Shown here: one piece after another, positions 4,478 through 7,852 of the stretch
Position numbering within the stretch: position 1 is the stretch's first letter
How the letters are laid out: each line of letters begins with the position of its first letter
Source of the DNA: an uncultured Oscillospiraceae bacterium
GTDB taxonomy: Bacteria > Bacillota > Clostridia > Oscillospirales > Oscillospiraceae
Direction: 5' to 3'
Assembly: GCA_934630555.1 (NCBI GenBank)
Contig: CAKTXB010000085.1
Span: 1-7,852, forward strand
Length of the DNA stretch: 7,852 bases
Translations under genes and position numbers: made by a program
The notes under the pieces: generated by a model
What the model was told of the DNA's origin: nothing
Databases searched by the model: none
Seen by the model: the letters and a program-made list of their open reading frames with translations, nothing else

Positions 4478-6835
4478 ATGGCGGACACAGTCGTTGTAAA
4501 GCCTGCGATCGCGGCACAATTTGAACGTTTTGCAGAGCGCGGGCGCGTGCTGCTGTTCAGCGCGCCGTGCGGCTTTGGCAAAAGCGCACTGGCGGATAAG
4601 CTGCTGGAGGGGCGGCGCGTGCTGCGCTGTGACGCGGCGGCCTCCAATTTTCGGCTGCCGCAGGCTGGCGGAAAGTGGGAGTTTCTGTTGCTGGACAATT
4701 TGCAGCAGCTGCAGGAGCAGGCCGACCAGCAGGCGCTGTGCGAGCTCATCCGCGAATGCCCGGAGCGCCGGTTCGTGCTGCTTTCGCGCGGCATGCCGCC
4801 CGGATGGCTGGCGGCGTTTGGCTATGCGGGGCTGATGACGACGCTGGACGCCGGGGCGTTGCTGTTTGACCGGGAGGATACACGGCGGCTGCTGACGGCA
4901 TATGACGTGCAGATCACGGAGTCGGAGCTGACGAGTATTATGCAGGAGTCTATCGGCTATCCGCTGGGCGTGGTGATCACGGCCAGGTGCTTGATGGGTG
5001 GAGCGCCCTATGGCAAGCAGATCATAGGGCAGGCCTATCGGGAGCTGTATGCTTATTTTGAAGCGGCGGTCTATCACCGCTTTGATCTGCCGCTGCGGCG
5101 GTTTTTGCTGGAGCTGGCGCCGTTTGAGGAATTTGACTTGGAAATGGCGCGCGTGGTCAGCGGCGATGTTCGCGCCGGGGAGCTGCTGGACTGGATCCAG
5201 CGCAACACGACGATGCTGCGCTATGACGACGTGGAGCGCTTTCATTTCTGGCCGCAGTTCCGCGGGTTCCTCATCTGGGAAATGGAACGGGAGTATGCGC
5301 CGGAAAAGCGCCGGGCATTATTTGCGCGCGGCGGACTGTATTATGAGCTGCACGAGGATTATTCGCACGCGCTGGCGTACTACACGGCCAGCGGCGACCA
5401 TGCTAAGGTGTCGGAGCTGCTTATCCGCAATGCAGAGCTGCATCCGGGTATGGGGCACTACGGCGAGATGGAGCAGTATTACCGCAGCCTGCCGGAGGAG
5501 GAGATCTTGGCCTCACCGGCGCTGATGCAGGGGATGAGCATGCTTTCGGCGCTTGGTATGGACTATGCCGCGTCGGAGCGCTGGTATCGGGAGATGGCGG
5601 CGTTTGCCGAACGCCACCGCAGGGAAGAGGCTGTGTATCGGCAGGTGCGCGGGCGCATGGCGTGGCTGGATATTTCACTGCCGCAGCGCGAGGTGGAAAA
5701 CCTGACGGAAAAGATCCCGGCGGTGTACCGGCTGCTGACGAATAAAGCAGTCGTGCTGCCGCCATTTTCTGTGACAAGCGCGCTGCCGAGCCTGATGAAC
5801 GGCGGTAAGGATTTTTCGGCATGGAGCAAAAAGGACGATCTGCTCTACCAGACGCTTCGCGTGCCGGTGGAGGCGGTACTGGGGCGCGATGGCGTGGGGT
5901 TGGCCGATTGCGCCATGGCGGAGAGCAAGTTTGAAAAGGGCGAGGATATTTCGGCCCGGATGTTGTCGCTGGTGTCCAAGCTTGGGAAGATCCAGCTGGA
6001 GGGCACGCCGGACATGGAATTTGCCGTGGTGGGATTGCTTGCCCGCAGCCAGCTTGCCGGCGGGCGGCCGGAGGACGCGCGCAGCACGGTCCAGGCACTG
6101 CGCACACGCTTTGAGACACTGGGGCAAAGCCGCTTTTTTGCGAACATTGACGCGCTGCTGTGCCGCATCGCGCTGCATACCGGTGATTTGGATGCGGCGG
6201 AGGCGTGGTATCGCAACAAGGCGCCGCGCGACGTGCTGAATCTGAATGTGATGCGGCGGTATCAGTATTTTACACAGGCAATGGTGGAGCTGGCCGGCGG
6301 GCGGCCGGAGGATGCGCTGCTGACACTGGTGCCATTGGAACAGTATTGCCGCGTTTGCGCTCGGCATATTGACGGCATTCAGCTGGCGCTGCTGCGGGCC
6401 ATCGCGTGCTACCGCATGAAAGATGAGTACTGGCGCGAGCAGCTGCAGGGGGCGCTGCAAACGGCGGCGGACTATCGTTTTATCCGGCCGGTGAGCCAGT
6501 TCGGCGCTGCGCTGCTGCCGCTGCTGGAGCGTGTGCCGCCGGCGTGCGGCGGGAAGAAATGGGCGCAGCAGCTTATGAACGCGGTGCGCGCGCAGGCAGC
6601 CATTTACCCGGCACTGTTACAGCCGCGTCTGACGGCAAGCGAGGCGCTGACGGCTACAGAATTGCAGGTGCTGCGGCTCATGTGCGCCGATAAATCCAAC
6701 GCGGAGATCGGACAGATCCTGGACATTCGGATGTCGACGGTGAAAACGCACGTCAGCCATATTTTCGACAAGCTGAACGTCAGCCGCCGCAGTGAGGCCA
6801 AGACGGCCGCGCGCAGGCTGTGGCTCATTGAGTGA
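4478..6835 (+). CDS. LuxR-family transcriptional regulator, MalT-like (LAL) ATPase
   Basis: A 785-residue cytoplasmic DNA-binding regulator of the large ATP-binding LuxR type, a STAND-class ATPase switch. In this family an inducer and ATP promote oligomerisation and promoter activation. Domains: a P-loop near 28-36 (SAPCGFGKS); a Walker B-like strand at 68-74 (EFLLLDN) followed by a sensor-like strand RFVLLSR near 98-104; then a winged-helix-like segment that includes FHFWPQFRGFLIWEME; then a long region of helical, TPR-like hairpins (about 285-700, with pairs such as HALAYYTASGD and DLDAAEAWY). The GerE-type HTH occupies 724-785, with LTATELQVLRLM, AEIGQILDIRMSTVKTHVSH and IFDKLNVSRR. Every expected HTH landmark is present. 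The distance from Walker A to B is only about 35 residues, much shorter than in MalT. The start at 4478 rests on the RBS and promoter just upstream. The gene diverges from the surface protein gene, so it may regulate it, but the inducer and targets cannot be read from the sequence. It is probably monocistronic, ending 15 nt before a strong terminator. Confidence 0.9.
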   Translation: MADTVVVKPAIAAQFERFAERGRVLLFSAPCGFGKSALADKLLEGRRVLRCDAAASNFRLPQAGGKWEFLLLDNLQQLQEQADQQALCELIRECPERRFVLLSRGMPPGWLAAFGYAGLMTTLDAGALLFDREDTRRLLTAYDVQITESELTSIMQESIGYPLGVVITARCLMGGAPYGKQIIGQAYRELYAYFEAAVYHRFDLPLRRFLLELAPFEEFDLEMARVVSGDVRAGELLDWIQRNTTMLRYDDVERFHFWPQFRGFLIWEMEREYAPEKRRALFARGGLYYELHEDYSHALAYYTASGDHAKVSELLIRNAELHPGMGHYGEMEQYYRSLPEEEILASPALMQGMSMLSALGMDYAASERWYREMAAFAERHRREEAVYRQVRGRMAWLDISLPQREVENLTEKIPAVYRLLTNKAVVLPPFSVTSALPSLMNGGKDFSAWSKKDDLLYQTLRVPVEAVLGRDGVGLADCAMAESKFEKGEDISARMLSLVSKLGKIQLEGTPDMEFAVVGLLARSQLAGGRPEDARSTVQALRTRFETLGQSRFFANIDALLCRIALHTGDLDAAEAWYRNKAPRDVLNLNVMRRYQYFTQAMVELAGGRPEDALLTLVPLEQYCRVCARHIDGIQLALLRAIACYRMKDEYWREQLQGALQTAADYRFIRPVSQFGAALLPLLERVPPACGGKKWAQQLMNAVRAQAAIYPALLQPRLTASEALTATELQVLRLMCADKSNAEIGQILDIRMSTVKTHVSHIFDKLNVSRRSEAKTAARRLWLIE

Positions 6836-6850
6836 TACAACAATGCGAAG

Positions 6851-6884
6851 AAAGCCCCGGCAGCATTTTGCTGCCGGGGCTTTT
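6851..6884. terminator. bidirectional terminator between convergent genes
   Basis: A 15-bp perfect stem (6851-6865 with 6869-6883), mostly GC, closes a TTT loop. TTTT follows on plus and CTTTCTT on minus. It lies 15 nt after the regulator stop and 9 nt after the dnaK stop, so it serves both genes. Confidence 0.93.
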
Positions 6885-6892
6885 GCTGTAAT

Positions 6893-7852
6893 TCAGTTCT
6901 GGCCGTCTGCGGATTCAAATTCAGCGTCGAGGACATCGTCGTCTTCCATGTTGGCGCTGTAGTCGTCCGACTGCGGGCGGTAGGCACCGCTGCCGGCACT
7001 GATGTGCAGGTCGTTCAGCACTTGTTCGAGCGCATCCGCGCAGGAGGTCATGGCGGCGGTATCACGCGCCTTCATGGCGCGGCGCACGGCCTTGACAGCC
7101 TCAGAAACACGAGCCTTATCATCACGGCTGAGACCTTTGCCGGCGCCGGTGGCACGGTAGAGCAGCTGCTCACAGCGGTCGCGAACAGTGGCTTCCTCGC
7201 GAAGTTTGGCATCCTCGGCGGCGTATTGCTGCGCGTTGCGCACGGCGCGGTCGATCTCAGCCTGCGACATATTGGAGGACGCGGTAATGGTGATCTGCTG
7301 TGCCTTGCCAGTGGCAAGGTCTTTGGCCGATACGTTTACAATGCCGTTGGCGTCGATGGCAAACGTGACCTCGATCTGCGGCACGCCGCGTGGGGCGCGC
7401 CGGATGCCGGTGAGCTGGAAACGGCCAAGTTCCTTGTTCTGGTGCGCCATGGGGCGTTCCCCCTGAAGCACGTGCACATCAACGGATGTCTGGAAGTTTG
7501 ACGCCGTTGTGAAGATCTGGCTTTTGCGGATGGGGAGGGTCGTGTTGCGCTCAATGACGCGGGTGCATACGCCGCCCAGCGTTTCAATGCCCAGTGACAG
7601 GGGCGTGACATCAAGCAGCAGCAAGCCCTGCACGCTGCCAGACAGCACGCCGCCCTGCAGGCATGCACCCATGGCCACGCACTCATCGGGGTTAATGCCC
7701 TTAAAGGGCAGCGTGCCTGTCATGGTCTGCACCAGCTCCTGCACGGCAGGGATGCGGCTGGAGCCGCCGACCATGAGCACCTTGCGAATTTGCGACACCG
7801 GCCCACCGGAATCGTTGATGGCCTGATTGACGGGCTCTCGCGTGGCCTGCAC
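6893..7852 (-). CDS. dnaK: chaperone DnaK (Hsp70), C-terminal part, 5' end outside window
   Basis: An ATP-driven cytoplasmic chaperone that binds exposed hydrophobic peptides with DnaJ and GrpE. About 319 residues are visible. They correspond to roughly the second half of a protein usually 600-640 long, so the frame continues past 7852 and the GTG at the edge is not a start. In order: the end of the nucleotide-binding domain with VLMVGGSSRIPAVQ (25-38) and GINPDECVAMGA (52-63); the interdomain linker LLLLDVTPLSL (77-87); the substrate-binding beta domain (about 88-193) with LGGVCTRVIERNTTLP, FTTASNFQTSVDVHVLQGER, GRFQLTGI and DANGIVNVSAKD; the helical lid (about 196-285); and an acidic tail DDDVLDAEFE (304-313), the conserved DnaK C-terminal signature. 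No landmark is missing in the visible part. The gene ends at TGA just before a shared terminator, and no dnaJ follows within the window. Confidence 0.95.
   Translation of the reverse strand: MQATREPVNQAINDSGGPVSQIRKVLMVGGSSRIPAVQELVQTMTGTLPFKGINPDECVAMGACLQGGVLSGSVQGLLLLDVTPLSLGIETLGGVCTRVIERNTTLPIRKSQIFTTASNFQTSVDVHVLQGERPMAHQNKELGRFQLTGIRRAPRGVPQIEVTFAIDANGIVNVSAKDLATGKAQQITITASSNMSQAEIDRAVRNAQQYAAEDAKLREEATVRDRCEQLLYRATGAGKGLSRDDKARVSEAVKAVRRAMKARDTAAMTSCADALEQVLNDLHISAGSGAYRPQSDDYSANMEDDDVLDAEFESADGQN

Noticed and set aside
4418..5245. 275-codon minus frame opposite the LuxR-family gene, and a similar one at 5675-6460
   Set aside because: Antisense shadows of a GC-rich gene. Their products are Gln/Arg/His/Pro-rich without any known motif, and no minus-strand promoter or RBS is seen.
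7004..7501. 165-codon plus frame opposite dnaK
   Set aside because: dnaK is certain on the minus strand, and the plus frame has no recognisable features.

Overview
The window looks like chromosomal DNA of a GC-rich gut Clostridia member of the Oscillospiraceae type (Faecalibacterium, Subdoligranulum or Gemmiger-like). This is an inference. It rests on the SLH subtype of the surface protein (YY-A-AV-WA-ENGIT with CTRAQ-FLWRA), the compact MalT-like LuxR regulator, AGGAGG ribosome binding sites and sigma-A type promoters. No rRNA or marker gene fixes the genus.

Layout. Positions 1-424 hold no convincing gene. They contain three short imperfect repeats, a tandem duplication of a ~92-bp cassette ending in a Rho-independent terminator, a small hairpin element and two further strong terminators. 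Positions 425-3892 (minus) encode an 1155-residue secreted surface protein with a signal peptide, beta-helix-like repeats, an Ala-rich spacer and three C-terminal SLH domains. Positions 3893-4477 are a divergent intergenic region. It carries a very good promoter for the surface protein gene with a leader of about 85 nt. It also carries what reads as a decayed piece of a sensor histidine kinase ATPase domain, and a promoter plus RBS that fix the start of the next gene. Positions 4478-6835 (plus) encode a 785-residue LuxR-family regulator with a P-loop ATPase, a helical-repeat middle and a C-terminal GerE-type HTH. A bidirectional terminator at 6851-6884 separates it from the convergent 3' part of dnaK (6893-7852, minus), whose 5' part lies beyond the window.

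How the parts may relate. The regulator and the surface protein are divergently transcribed from the same intergenic region, so the regulator may control the surface protein. That is positional inference only. dnaK is housekeeping, and no dnaJ follows it within this window.

No wholly new system is evident. The items most worth a second look are the in-frame kinase relic fused by reading frame to the regulator ORF, the duplicated terminator cassettes with tRNA-3'-end-like CCA sequences, and the paired palindromes at the start of the surface protein gene.
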